A stretch of DNA of 64,000 bases from Copromyces sp. CBS 386.78 (Eukaryota > Ascomycota > Sordariomycetes > Sordariales > Sordariaceae): assembly GCA_030685235.1 (NCBI GenBank), contig MU839114.1, forward strand, positions 186,001 through 250,000, in the 5' to 3' direction. The notes beneath the pieces are model-generated. The model saw only the letters and a program-made list of their open reading frames with translations, was not told the origin of the DNA and made no database searches. Position 1 is the stretch's first letter, and each line of letters begins with the position of its first letter. The position numbers were made by a program, and so were the translations under genes. Shown piece by piece: positions 39,939 to 51,632 of the stretch.

Positions 39939-41518
39939 CTAGAACGTCACATCCATCAAATCCGGATTCATCTTCACCACACTCGGACTAAACTCGGTTG
40001 ACTCCTCCGGCATCTCCCCCGCCGTGAGCAGCAAATTCTCCACAATCTTCTTACTCGCCTCCCTCGCCGGTGTCTGCAACAACTTGGAGGGCGGCAACGC
40101 AAACTGGATCGTCTTTGGCGGACTCATGCCCCCAAAAGGATCCTGCTCGCTATCGCTCTCCCAGTCGATCTCCTCCAGGTACCTCTTCTTCGCCTCTACC
40201 GTCCCCTTGGGGATGGGCGTCTTGCCGGCGTTTGTCGCATTCGCACTGGTGGTGCTGAAGACGTCTTTTGTCTTTCTTCCAGCCATGGGTGTCTGGACGC
40301 TCAGTCCCGGTGTTCGGGGTGCCGTGCGGGCAGCATAGGCGCCGGCGGCAGCGGCAGCGCGGGTGTTTCCCCGGTAGGCAGACTTGATGGGGGACATGAA
40401 CGCCGCGGAGCGTAGCTGGGGGACTTCCATCTCGGGAGAGGACATGAAGGAGTCTTGCCACAAGGGTCGATCTTCCTTTGCTTTTCCCTTGCCCTTGGGG
40501 TCTAGGAGGGCGTGTTTCTTCTCGGTGACTTTCCATTTGATCGGGGACACGCCGCTTGCCTGGTGGCCTTTGTGCGGTGTTGCCCCGACGCGGTAGTTCC
40601 TGTCTGGCATGCGGTGGAGGATGGGGTCCTTGTTGGCTGTTCCGCCGCGTTGTTGTGTTTGTTGTTGATCGCCAAAGGGCGTGTTTGGGGCTCGGTGGGG
40701 GTCCATGGACATGTCGGGTAGACGGGCTGTGTGTTGTTGGAAGATGAGCTCGCTGTCGTCGTCTTCCATGGCGTCGCCACCGGAACCGGATCCAAAGCCG
40801 GGTGTTTTGTTCGCTTCGGCTGCGGCTTTGAGCTCGCGGCGCCTGAGTTGCTCGTATGGTGAGTCGAGGTTGGCGAACTGAGGTCGCGAAGGTATCGATT
40901 TGGTCGCTGGTGGGCGGGGAGTGCTTCCGCTGAGATCATCGCCAGTGTCGGTCAAGACGGAATCGTTTGTTGTGCGCTGTCGGGCCTGGTCCTGGCCTCG
41001 GGCATGCAATACAGACGATTCATCTTGGATGGTTATGTCGTGACTGCGACCGGCGCTCTGGGGGTGAGGTGTTCGGGCTGGGGTGGTCTGATCGTGCGCG
41101 GATGTTGATTCTTCGTTGCTGTTCAGGACTGTGGTTTCGTTGCCATTGGCAAGCTCTTCGTATCCCGAAAGCGAAACATTGGCCGATGCCTCGAAGAATT
41201 GTTTCCAGAACTGGGAACACAATGGTTGTTAGTTGGAGGTTTTGGGGAGGCGCTGAAGAGAGGTCCAACCTTGGTTGATTCCCAGACTGATTTTGAATGC
41301 TCGCCGTATTGCTCGACTAATGGTAGGATATTCGTGGTGACAATGCGATGGGCTCTGCTAAAGTTGGAATCGATCTCTGTAGCAGAAGGTCAGCAAAGGC
41401 TTGCTTCTCCGGACTTGTTGTACGGACCTTGTAGCGTCAAAGTGATGGACTGCTCGAGCTTTTCCAGCTCCTCCGTAAGAGTTAGCGGTCTCGTATTAGA
41501 CGTCCCAGGGACTGACAT
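39939..41518 (-). CDS. ask1: DASH/Dam1 complex subunit Ask1
   Basis: Exons 41518-41428, 41376-41270 and 41210-39939 give 489 residues. The family domain lies at the N-terminus: RPLTLTEELEKLEQSITLTLQ, then EIDSNFSRAHRIVTTNILP, VEQYGEHSKSVWE and FWKQFFEASANVSLSGYE, which is Ask1 almost word for word. The remaining ~380 residues are a long disordered tail with many S/T-P sites (TPRTPGLSVQTP, SPIKSAY), fitting the known Cdk1 and Aurora regulation of Ask1. DASH forms rings on microtubules and links kinetochores to the spindle. The second donor is GTTGGA and the first GTCCGT, both off consensus, but the joined protein leaves little doubt. An in-frame ATG at 41,635 would add 39 residues; the start at 41,518 is preferred because homologues begin just before RPLTL. 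Confidence 0.92.
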
Positions 41519-41743
41519 GTTCTCCGAGTACAAATTGGCTGGTCGGGTTTTGTCGTTGTTTTGTTTTTGGTTGTGAAGAGCTGGTAGAAGTCCGTAAAGG
41601 GCAGCGGGCTTGGTGTGTAAGTTCCGGCGCGTCATGGGCCGTAGAAGTCGCGTCGCGGGGCATTGATTGCCGGCCGTGGTGGGGCCGCTATTACAGGGGT
41701 CCGGGGGTGTAAGTTGAACACCATAGGCAACACTATCCCCTTA

Positions 41744-41938
41744 GCGGTGAAATTGTTTCATTTCTTGGCAGGGCTACCCTCTACCTGCAGTACTTGGTGG
41801 CCTTCCAAAGATTCGCCAAACGCGCGCAAAAACCAACCAAGCCCAGGTCTCTGCGTGGCCAAGAAGTACCAGTGGATAAAATAACGCCAACCGATTGGTC
41901 AAAAACGGCCTTGGCAAAAAATGAAACAATTTCACGGC
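41744..41938. mobile_element. MITE-like fold-back element flanked by TA
   Basis: The ends GCGGTGAAATTGTTTCATTT and, inverted on the right, GCCGTGAAATTGTTTCATTT match over about 24 of 27 bases and each is bordered by TA (41,742-41,743 and 41,939-41,940), the target duplication of Tc1/mariner-type elements. Inner parts also pair loosely (GCAGTACTTGGTGGCC against GGCCAAGAAGTACCAGTG), so the whole 195 bases could fold on itself. No coding capacity. It lies upstream of ask1, between that gene and the 3' end of eaf7. Confidence 0.5.
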
Positions 41939-42220
41939 TAAAGACATTCACTGACGATTTACTGGACTTGGTATAGTTTGTATTATAAGGTACCATGGTT
42001 CTTATTTCTAATTTTAACCATTGACAAATTCCGTATCCTTCCTGGGTATCTATTCATGGTGGTCATGTGTCAATAAGCCATAGTCATCCATCCCTGTAGC
42101 GTGTCGGTTTTGTGGTTCCCTCCAGAAAACACCAGTACGCCCCAAAATGCAGAGAGAAATAGTAGACATCCACTCCGTTCTAGAAAGCCAGCTAACCAAC
42201 TAATCCTGGCCGGCATCACC

Positions 42221-42535
42221 TCGACTGGACATACCACGTGTGCGAGGCCCCCTACTTCGACTGGACATACCTCGTGTGCGAGGCCCCGTTCGACTGATAG
42301 CATCTGGTGTGCGAGGCCCTGTTCGACTGGACATGCCTCGTGTGCTTGGCCCCGGACTTCCACTGATAGTATCTGGTGTGCTTGGCCCCGAACTTCGACT
42401 GATAGTATCTGGTGTGCTTGGCCCCGAACTTCGACTGATAGCATCTGGTGTGCGAGGCCCTGTTCGACTGGACATACCTCGTGTGCGAGGCCCCGTACTT
42501 CGGCTGGAAGCACCCCGTGTGAGAGCCCGCCCCAT
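42221..42535 (-). repeat. 33/36-bp minisatellite directly after the eaf7 stop codon
   Basis: Nine units beginning T-C-G-A-C-T-G (plus strand) start at 42,221, 42,257, 42,290, 42,323, 42,359, 42,395, 42,431, 42,464 and 42,500, so spacings are 36, 33, 33, 36, 36, 36, 33 and 36 bases, always a multiple of three. On the minus strand, in the eaf7 frame, units read variations of SSR(SR/T)GPRTRGM and SR(S/T)GPSTPDTI, and the frame stays open from 42,535 to 42,200. Two other frames are open too because the unit lacks stops in them. Confidence 0.85.
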
Positions 42536-43495
42536 CTAGCGGCGACTAGGTCTTGATCGGCCACGGGCAACTGGTTTGGCCTTGGGAGCAGGGCGAGCTC
42601 TTGTTCCCCTTCCTGTCTTTGCTGTAGACGCCTCAGCCTCCTCTTCGTCTGATCCTTCCTCCTCATCGCCGGATTCATCTTCTTCATCTGATCCTTCCTC
42701 CTCGCTTTCATCTTCATCCGGGGACTCTTCCTTCGTCTTGCGGGCCTTGCTAGCCGCCCGCTTCGCACTCCGGGCCCCCCTGGCCGACTTCCGCACCGGA
42801 CTAGGGGCAGAAGTCTCATTATCCGTGTCCTCCACAGTACTACTGCGAGTCTTGGTACCAGCTTCGGTGCGTCTGCGCTTCCTTCGTTCTTCGCTTGGCT
42901 CGTTCGGGTCCCATTCCGGTGGGCTGCTGGGCGGGTCACCCGGGGGAGCGATTGCCGCTTGTAGCATCAAATCGAGGTAGTCGTCGCGAGGTAGGGAGAA
43001 GTCTTTGTAGCGCCGGGGCTTGCCCCATTCTTCGGGAGGGTCAAGGCTGTTCTCTCGCTCGTCGATCGCATCCAGGTCGTAAAACGTCCGGAGTTTCGCC
43101 CAGATTCCGGGTATGCGCGTGTGAGGGTTCTTGAACGGGTCGAAGCCGTGGTTTCGGAGATGCTCGCTAATGGCGATGATACGAAAATGCTTGTGCATAC
43201 CTGGGTGGAACTTGGGTGTTAGCTGGGTTCTGTAAATGTACGCTAGCCCTCTGGTACGTGACCTACCCGCGGGTTTCCACTGAATCACACCCTTGAACAG
43301 CGAGGCGACCTGATCATCTGTCCAAGGATCGTTGGGGTCGAACTTGGGTTTCGGAGGTTGGGCAGCGGGCGGTGCAGGTACCGGCGTTGTTCCAGCGGCT
43401 GGGGTGTCAATGTCCATGGCATCGTCATCTCGTGGTGTGGCCGCTGACGGCGTTGCGGCGGCCGTGCTGCTACGGGCCTTTTTCTTTGGGGGCAT
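42536..43495 (-). CDS. eaf7: Eaf7, CT20-family subunit of the NuA4 histone acetyltransferase
   Basis: Two exons, 43495-43267 and 43200-42536, give 297 residues. The CT20/MRGBP domain lies at about 55-140: [22 protein letters not shown] joins [19 protein letters not shown] across the intron, then [25 protein letters not shown]. An acidic and basic tail follows, with [20 protein letters not shown] and ending [29 protein letters not shown] residues. Eaf7 binds Eaf3 and Eaf5 in NuA4 (MRGBP in animal TIP60). The intron (43,201-43,266) is 66 bases and free of stops in frame, so its retention would add 22 residues. The stop TAG is followed at once by ATG in the same frame and a 111-codon repeat extension (see the minisatellite). 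It is divergent from the gamma-tubulin complex gene. Confidence 0.88.
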   Translation of the reverse strand: MPPKKKARSSTAAATPSAATPRDDDAMDIDTPAAGTTPVPAPPAAQPPKPKFDPNDPWTDDQVASLFKGVIQWKPAGRSRTRGLAYIYRTQLTPKFHPGMHKHFRIIAISEHLRNHGFDPFKNPHTRIPGIWAKLRTFYDLDAIDERENSLDPPEEWGKPRRYKDFSLPRDDYLDLMLQAAIAPPGDPPSSPPEWDPNEPSEERRKRRRTEAGTKTRSSTVEDTDNETSAPSPVRKSARGARSAKRAASKARKTKEESPDEDESEEEGSDEEDESGDEEEGSDEEEAEASTAKTGRGTRARPAPKAKPVARGRSRPSRR

Positions 43496-44234
43496 CGTCG
43501 TAGAAGGCAGATGTCCGAAGTTTGAGCAATAGATATCTGGGTATGCGGCCGAATGGGAGTAGCGATATGCCAATATGCTATGCTGTGCCCAAAATTTGCC
43601 AGGTCGTGGATGTTGTTGTTGTTGCTGTTCGGTAGAAATGGAAGTTGAGAAATGGAAGCTCCGAGGTTATCGAATTGACGGCAGGCAGTTTGGTAGGATG
43701 GTACTTGTTCCAGAAGTACCCGAACGCCTTTTACCTGCGGTGCCGAGACGTTTTCTAGAAGTCGCTCGCAGCTGGTTGCTATTGCAGGGGTCCAAGACAT
43801 GCCGTCTCAGTGTTTACTTCAGCGGGGTTAGGCCTGGATTTGTCCACTCCCGTCCCGTCAACTCGATGCCGCCGCTTGTGCTAGTATACACAGTACGCGA
43901 CCGGCAGCGCGACACGACAGACAGACGACAAGGGACGGTCGGTACATCGCCTTTCAAAAAGAAACGGGAGACCCTGAAGCACAGGTGAAGAGAACCTGTC
44001 GATCCTGTGACTGAGCTGCTGAAGAACTGGAACTAGCTAGTGTGGTGGTTCTTGCAGGTTTATATATCCGCCGCCACTTTGTCACTCGTCTTTAGTGGCT
44101 CGAATGGCTGCGCATCAAGGTTCTCACTCATTCACTGTTTTTGTTGGTGGTGAATTGCTAGAGGTACATTAAACAACCTCTTCAAACCCCAACCGGAATG
44201 CTGCCAGTATTGCTCACAACAAGCATCAGGCAAA
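43496..44234. other. divergent eaf7/gamma-tubulin-complex promoter region
   Basis: About 740 bases. A frame at 43,575-43,988 (plus) has no domain. A short TATATATCC element lies near 44,061. Confidence 0.45.
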
Positions 44235-47200
44235 ATGGCTGAAGAAAGGGACACTTCTGCGGACCTCTTCGCAATTCCCAATTTCTGGCCTTCATCGAGG
44301 TTCTTGGATCAAGACAAAGCAGCAAACCCTCTCTTTTCACCAAACTTGGAAATATCAGGTATGTTAATGCGACTGCATGTACGCTGGTGCAGACAAAGAT
44401 GCTAACTCAAACCCAGCCTCCTCTTTCCAATTCCTTCCATTCGGAAACCAAGACAAGCCTCTAAATTCTCTCAAACGCCCGCTACAAGAAGAGGCCCAGA
44501 CCAGCTTCTTCAGACTACCTCCTGTTTTACGAGAGGCCACTCTCAGCCATGATCCACAGTTATCCGACGACCTCTTCTCTGACGGTATTGGCGGCATTGA
44601 AAACGGGAAGAAGGGCGAATCTCCAGATGGACTGGACGACGAAGAGGACTACTGGCTCACGCTGGAAGACGTCGAACCCAAAACACCCGAGTACAGGTCC
44701 TGGGAGGCATTCAATCCGACAGCTCACCAAGGTCCATCCGGTGTCGTCTTTATCAGCGAGGCCGGGCCTGTTGCTTTTGACGCCCTTATAACCGAAATCC
44801 CAGACGATGGCACAGAGCCTGTCCCGGATATCCTCGACAATGCCTTGTACTACGCCTGTCTGTTAGGGTTGGCGCAGGGGAGAAGCTCCGTCCTCTTCTC
44901 ATGGGATTCGGAAAAGGTCACGTTTGTCAAGACGACACCTCACCTTAGGATCTCGGGTGTCTCTGTTCAGTTGATACAGAGCATGGATCAGCTTTGCCTT
45001 GACTGTGGAAATGCCGTCAAGGCCCTTGGGTCCTTCTCCGAGTCGGCCTATTTCAAATCTCCCACGCCAACAAGCGTTGCCCTAGCAAAGGTAGTCGATC
45101 AACTGGTCTTGGCTGTCCAAACCGAGGTTGCTGCCCGCAGCAAGGCTGTCAGGTCCATACTTCAGCTACAATCTGTTGTCATGCCCGCACACGCCATCCT
45201 AACCTACTTCCACACGCTCAGCAAAAAGCTGACTCTAGAGAAAACGGAAGAGGGAATGCTCTCATGCCTCTTCCGCGAAGCTCAGGCCGTCGAGTACCAA
45301 GGTGGCCTACTACCAGAGATCATTTGCGAAGTGCTACGGCTTGCCTCAAAGCCATGGATCGAATTCGTTGAAGAATGGATTGGTCTGAAGAATGAGACAG
45401 GCGCCCCAATATCCAAGACGGGTTCCGGCAAGTCCTTTGTCAAAGTGGCCGACAAGATGTGGATAGACGACCACGGTTTTGAGCTCGAAGAACCTGACTT
45501 CTTTCTAGACGAGGAAAGGATGCCTTCGTTTGTGCCCCAAGACATTGCTCGCTCCATCTTCGATACTGGTCGAAATCTGCGCTTCCTTAAAGAGCACCAT
45601 CCGGACCATTTCCTCTCAAAGCGGAACGTTGTTGCACTTACCCAACCACCCAAGCTCGAGTGGCAATTCTCTTGGGATGCCATAACACTGCTGGAAACGA
45701 GAGTCAACGAGTACAAAGCTGCGGTAACTCGCTTGGTTCAAGGGACAGCATCAGGAGATCACTTCTCGCCGACACGTCCATCCACTACATATGAACCAAA
45801 CGAGTACAAACTCACCTACTTCGGAAAGAGCGAGGAAGAAGTTGCCGCCGCTGTACTCGCCTCCATCAACCAGCTAGCTCAACCTCTCGAAAATCACGAG
45901 TCCGACGATGAACTCATCACCATGCTTCACAACCGCTTGTACTCAACAGCAAATCAACCCTCGAACAAAGAGGAGAGCTTCAACCCACACTGGTCCCTTG
46001 TTCCCTTACTCTCCTTCAGCTCCCTCGTCGATACTCAGTCCAAGCTCGTCAACGATGAATGCATGAAACTTCTCCTCGGCCCACATAAGCTGCGAGTCCA
46101 CACCAGTCTCATGCGACAATACTTTCTCCTAGGCAACGGTATGCTCTGCAGTCGTCTCTCCCACGCCCTCTTCGATCCCGACCTCGAATCCGCCGAGCGC
46201 AAAGCCGGTGTCGCCTTCAGCGGTGGTGTCATGGGCCTTCGACTAGGCGGCCGAGACACTTGGCCACCCGCCAGCTCCGAACTCCGTCTGGCGCTCATGG
46301 GCGTTCTCTCCGATTGTTATGAACCGCCCGCCGGCGAGGAGGACAGCGACGAGCAAGAGGAAGACCACAGCATGAGAAAATCCATGCTTTCCCGCACTTA
46401 CAGCTCTGACCTACCCGGTGACCTAAGCTTCGCCGTGCGCGATCTTACCTCGGATGAGATCAACAAGTGCATGGACCCCGACGGCTTAGAAGCGCTGGAT
46501 TTCTTGCGGTTGTCGTACAAAGCCCCGTCAGGGCTGCAGTATATCATGACCCCCGTTATCTTGCTAAAGTACGACCGCATCAACAAGCATCTACTTCGCA
46601 TTCTACGCATGTTATACGTAGTCAACCACCTCTCTCGCGACGTCCAACTGCTTGCCCGCCGCACTCGCCTCAGCAACGCCACCATCCGCTTTTGCACAGA
46701 GGCGAACCACTTCGTTAGCAAGATGGCGGCCTACTTCTTTGACTCGGGGATTACTACCATCTGGAGCCAGTTCGAGGAGTGGTTAGACTCGATAGAAGCT
46801 GAGTTCCTCGGATCTGGAGTAGCAGGTGATGGAACTTCCCACCCCTTGTCGAAAGAAAACAACCAAAAATCATCATCCTCTTGCTCCCCCGACCTAGTCC
46901 GCGACAAACAATCCCATTGTCTAGACGAAATCATGTCCGCACTCTTTCTACGCAAACGACAGGCGCCAGTCCTCAAGCTCCTCGAGGAAATCTTCACCAT
47001 CATCTTGCGCTTCGCTCGGCTTCTGCGCTCCCATAACAACACCCAAAACATGAAGCCAACCGTCAGTGGGAAAGGCAAGTCAAAAGAACAAGCCACCAAA
47101 GACAAAGATTCGGAATACGCCAATGATACGCCGGAGAGTCTTTATGGAATGTTCAGGAAGAACGTAGAGGTTTTTCTGACGGTTTGTAAAGGGTTGGGAG

Positions 47201-47364
47201 AGAAGGCGGCTGCTAGTAAGAATAAGGCCTATGGGCATGGGCACAATGGAAATGGAGGGTTGGGGCGGGTGGGGGAGAGTTTGGCGGAGATGATCCCGCT
47301 GGCTTTGGATATGATGGGGTATTATGAGGGGGGAGGGGGCTCGGGGAGGAGGTATCAGGGGTAG
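44235..47364 (+). CDS. gamma-tubulin complex component (Spc97/Spc98 family, GCP5/GCP6 type)
   Basis: Exon 1 (44235-44358) starts MAEERDTSADLFAIPNFWPSS and joins exon 2 (44417-47364) across a 58-base intron with a CTAAC branch, for 1,023 residues. Marks of the GCP family: the N-terminal grip1 region (ILDNALYYACLLGLAQGRSSVLF, VQLIQSMDQLCLDCG), the segment FFLDEERMPSFVPQDIARSIFDTGRNLRFLKEHHPDH, and the grip2 region, starting SLVDTQSKLVNDECMKLLLGP, with LRQY-like and LGNGMLCSRL motifs, YKAPSGLQYIMTP and ILRMLYVVNHL. GCP proteins form the ring that nucleates microtubules at spindle pole bodies. The long, diverged sequence and the WEAF...FISEAGPVAFDA block fit GCP6 or GCP5 better than GCP2/3; I lean to GCP6. 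Near 810-870 and 920-940 are charged or Ser-rich inserts. Confidence 0.85.
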
Positions 47365-50300
47365 CGTACCTAGGGTTGGGTAAGGGTAAGGTGATGGTAT
47401 AGAATGAGTACAGGATATGGTAATATGGTGTTGGTTGATGGTGTTTGAGTTATGGAGAGTTATGGGAGGGTGGAGCGGCATGGCATGGCATGGTTATGTT
47501 TACACTCGTAGGATAGCAGCAGGACTGATACCCAATTTGCTTAACGATCACCCTCTTCCCTTCTTCCAAAACCGCCCCGGAAGTGACAACATTGCTTTTT
47601 CCTGTTGTGAATACTTGTGTCACTTGGCACATGTCAATGTGTCCATGTCACTATACCTAATCTGTGCGGAGCAAACTCCGAACGCGCGGAGTCGGCGCGG
47701 ACCCTGTTCATTCACTCAGCTCCCTAGGTAGGTACCCTCCTCCATCTCCAGCGTCAGCACCCATCATCGTCACTTCCGGTTCGGTCGTCTTCCGGTAGGT
47801 ATCTACGTATTTTGCGTGGTGAATCACCATTTCCAAACCCAGATCTACGACAACTTGAACTGAAGAGAACGAGTCTCGCTTACAAAACCTAATCCTGCTA
47901 CTATTGCGGTCAACTGGTGCACAACCACCCCTTATGAGAAGAACCGAACTGAGAACCCCCCCCCCTACTTCCGTAAGTCCCTGTTGATCACTTTACCTGC
48001 CTAGTAGCTACCACTAGCCACCATCATGTTCAAACTAGTTCACCATCGCTAATCTGGCTGGCGAAACCCGAAATCTCTGGGTATGGTGATCTCTTCGTTC
48101 GCTCTTTTTTTTCCCTTTTAACCGTAATGACATCACGCATCACGAGCCAGCCAGTTAGGTAAGTAGATCGATTCGACGAAGTCCGGTAGCGAGGTAAGTA
48201 GGGTCGGGAAGAGTGTGGGATGTGTGTCTACACTTATGTAGGGTCTACTCCTTCCTTCGATGTCTCAAATGTCCCATGCGCTGCTTCCAGAACCATTATC
48301 CTCGTCTTTTCTTCGCCGCCAGAATCCCGTCCAGATTCCGAGTCGCTGTCGGTTTGGATGCATTCAGGCTCTATGCGAGTTCGGCTCTGTTATACCTACG
48401 TTGGTAGGTAGGGCTCTTGTATCAAGTGAGAGAGGTAGATGACATACATAGATAGCATGCCAGGCAGTTGGAAGGTCAGTCAGTTTACAAAGTCTTTTCA
48501 AAATCGTTAGGTCAGGCACCCAGGTATTCTACATGGTATGCTACTACTACATATGGATGTTATGATATGCAAATCAACGGAGATTTTCTCCTCTGTCTGT
48601 GATTGACCAGAAATCCGACCAAAAGCAAGACCACACCTGAATCAGAGAAGTCCACCACGCCAACGAGGCTTACAACCTCATGGTTCGACGAACAGTAACG
48701 GTCATGGAGAATGGCATAGCATCATACGTACGTAGGTGGTCTCCTTCTACCTAGTCTAAGCCATACCGAAGAAGGTAATCTTTTTGATGGCGCCAGTGTC
48801 GCCAGTCCCGCCTGTCTGGCTTCGTTCGCCTCATTTTTTTTGTGAGTTGGGCTAAAGTTGGGAGGTTTGCCATGACGTTGCCGTTGCCTTGCCGGTAGCC
48901 AAGCAACCACCAAGAAACGAGATTCGCTTCTGACAGAATATGCGCTGTACACATCGCCATTCCCGTTTTACCGTCGCCGTTACCGTGTTGCCGTGCAAAA
49001 TGGGATTCGCTAGTAAAGTCAGATAGACAAAAACCAATCTCAATCGTTGATTTGACCGGAAATACATTACCAGACCTGCCTGTCTGGCGGGTTTTTACCT
49101 CGGTGTCCGATCTGTCGAAAACGTCGAATGTCGATCAAGGGGTTGAACCAATTAGGTGAGCATACTACGCATACATAGCTACACCTAACTGACCTGGCAT
49201 GCATACAGAGTCGATTGTCTACGGTATGGTAGGCTCTCAACATTTTCAAGTCATGTCTTTTTGAAACGCGCCAGCCAAATCAGAGGACATGAGTGAACAG
49301 ATTTCCGTTCGTTTGTTCGTTCGTCTTTTCAATGCTATTCCCATTGGATTGGCATTGGCATTGTGAAGAGACTTTTTTTCCTTCCCAGCCTCTCCAAACG
49401 CTGTTACCATGTAGGTAACGTGGCAACGTACTAGAAACCTTATCTCACTCGGGTAATCTGATGATAAAATATCATCTGGTATGGTTTTGACCAGCAATAA
49501 CGGCGCCAACAAGCATCTTTGCCCAATCAACCACTTGACCAGTTGACTATCCGGGCCGGTTTCTGAGACCCGAATGCCGGCCCGTCAAGTCGTATCAGTC
49601 AGTCACATGCTAGGCTGTCAGCCTGTCACTCATCTTCTCCTGAGTGCAACCTCAAAAAGATAATGATTGTCGCCGACCATAGGCGATGTCGTGAGCGAGA
49701 TGGTGATTTGGGTGATTGCGCGGAATTCAAAGACCCCCCTCGGCGCCAAGACAAATTTCGTCAAATAATCCGAACGATTCACTTCACATGGCTGGCCCAA
49801 TGCTCCATGTCCATGTTCAAACTGGCCTTGCCCTCGCCATGGCCTGTCTTGGGAGTCGACATGAGAAAGGTATCAATGCAATGCCATGATTCTTGCTCTT
49901 TGTGCAACCCAGGATCAAGGGTCCTTCAAGAGCACGCCAAGCAACACACGGAGCAACGCCAACAGGCCCAAGCACAGGGCCCTTCTCGAGGCCTGATACC
50001 TAGTAACCTAATAGCCAATCTGGCAGTCTAGTCTAGTGAATGCCAGGCTACCACAATCACTGGCTGGGCTGGTTGGCCGTCAAGGTTCGCCTTTTAGCCC
50101 AGCTTGCTTGCCTTCCTTTCGTTGCTCTGTCGTCTTTTTGAGTTTGTAGCGAGCAAAGAGCGAGGGAATAAAAAAGACACTATGGTCATGTGGTGCCGTT
50201 TCCCCTTCCCGCTTTGGCCCCTATCTGGCCGCCGAGTTCCATGGTTCTGGGGTCTTGGGATTTGATGCGGTGAATGATAGACGCATTTTTCGATTGTGCC

Positions 50301-50439
50301 GAAAGAAACGCAAAATGCTTGGCTCCTTTGGCTTTTGTCTTTCTTCATTCTCCCAGTGTCTTTGAACAATTTTCTGTAGATAACCAAGGTTGTCGTCGTT
50401 GCAGATAGTGGAGTTTTATACGATACCTAACCTCTAGAA
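47365..50439. other. gene-free region, first part
   Basis: No coding signal. The stretch 47,700-48,500 and 48,720-49,430 is sprinkled with TAGGTAGG/TACCTACC-like words (for example AGGTAGGTACC at 47,726, TTGGTAGGTAGG at 48,400). No frame above about 120 codons and none with a domain. Confidence 0.5.
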
Positions 50440-50441
50440 TA

Positions 50442-50679
50442 CCGCATACACTCACTCAATTTGATTTTGCTCAAACAGGTCCACATTGCCCGATCAGGGT
50501 ATATAAGCGAGGCGCCGTGCAGCTAAGCGAGGTTGACAGCCCCTGCCACTTGTTCGGCCACGTTTACATGCCTACTTTTCAGCGCCCAGAGGTTACAGCC
50601 GCTTGCAGCTGAGCGCCCGCTTTACTATCTAAGGCCTAGTATGAAAACAAGTAAAATCAAATTGAGTGAGTGTATGCGG
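50442..50679. mobile_element. MITE-like element with perfect 27-bp terminal inverted repeats and TA flanks
   Basis: The left end CCGCATACACTCACTCAATT followed by TGATTTT (50,442-50,468) is repeated perfectly in inverse orientation at 50,653-50,679. Both ends are bordered by TA (50,440-50,441 and 50,680-50,681), as left by Tc1/mariner-type transposases. The element is 238 bases, non-coding, with a GC-rich interior including TATATAAGCGAGG. It shows no RIP signature, in keeping with its length being below the few hundred bases that RIP needs. It does not match the Fusarium mimp end as I know it, nor the short Guest element of Neurospora. Confidence 0.7.
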
Positions 50680-50681
50680 TA

Positions 50682-51632
50682 GTGTGCAGTCAGTGATCTG
50701 ATCTCTAGGTTGTTGTTGGAGTGGTTGGCAATCCACAACCCACCAGCGCTCGGCACAGTCAACCGTTGTTCAGCCCATTCAGCGGTTCGCCCGTGGGCTT
50801 GTGGGTGTCATTTAACTCATGGGTCCAGTGGAGTTCCCGAGATCTCTGTTGCACTATCCATCGGGGCGGGCAGCCTTCCATCTCAACTTCGGGCCATCTC
50901 TATCCATCCATCTGGCATCGGGCATCTGCCATCCCATCATCCCCCTCCCGTTTGGACGTGATGTGGGTGTCTTGCGCGTGCCCGCAAAAGTCAATTCGCA
51001 AAAAAATGTGGGAATGCGGGCACTTTTCGAGTGGGTTTGGGCCTGGTGGAGGACGGAAACGCGTGAACGGTGGGCGGTGGACGAGTGGACAAAGTGGGAG
51101 CGAAAGCGGGTTGTGTGGGTGGACTGGACGGGATCGATGGAAAACTATCTCCATTTTTTTTCGTGGACCCTCCCGTCTGCTTGGGCTCTTGCGGCACCTT
51201 CTGGCCCGGGTGTGGGATGCTCGGCGGTGGGGGTGGGCGAAAGAGTCCCAGTTTTCCCCGGTGCGCCCACCGCCCCTCCCGCGCCGAACGCTCCAAAAAA
51301 AAAAAAAATGTTTCCCTGGGGCTCCATCCTCACTCGCTCCCGCGCGAACCACTTTTATGCCCCTTTTTTTATTCTTTCTGCTCCAACGGCCGAGCTGCTA
51401 GATTAAGTACTGTCCCACGCAGCCGTATATGGATGCATGGTGCGGTGCCTGACCTCACTTGAAGCTGCCCCTCTATTTACCACCTTGGTACGTATATAGG
51501 GCGTGGGCAGCCACCACCACACCCCGTCACCAAGGGACTGGGAACTTTTTGGTCCCGCTGTCTTGGAGAGCAAAAGAGGGGTGGTGGAACAACAAGGGGA
51601 AGGGAAGTGGGCGATGGAGGGGGAAGATGAAA
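50682..51632. other. gene-free stretch between the MITE-like element and the homopolymer/gap region
   Basis: Overlapping frames of 130-226 codons are open on both strands at 50,721-51,462, a sign of a locally GC-rich sequence without stops rather than coding; none shows a domain. Confidence 0.45.

Noticed and set aside
42070..42939. 289-codon minus-strand frame over the repeat array
   Set aside because: It is another frame of eaf7 and of the same repeats; its upstream half is a shadow of the acidic tail of Eaf7.
50721..51462. Frames of 130-226 codons on both strands
   Set aside because: Open in several frames and directions together, low complexity, adjacent to homopolymers and a gap.
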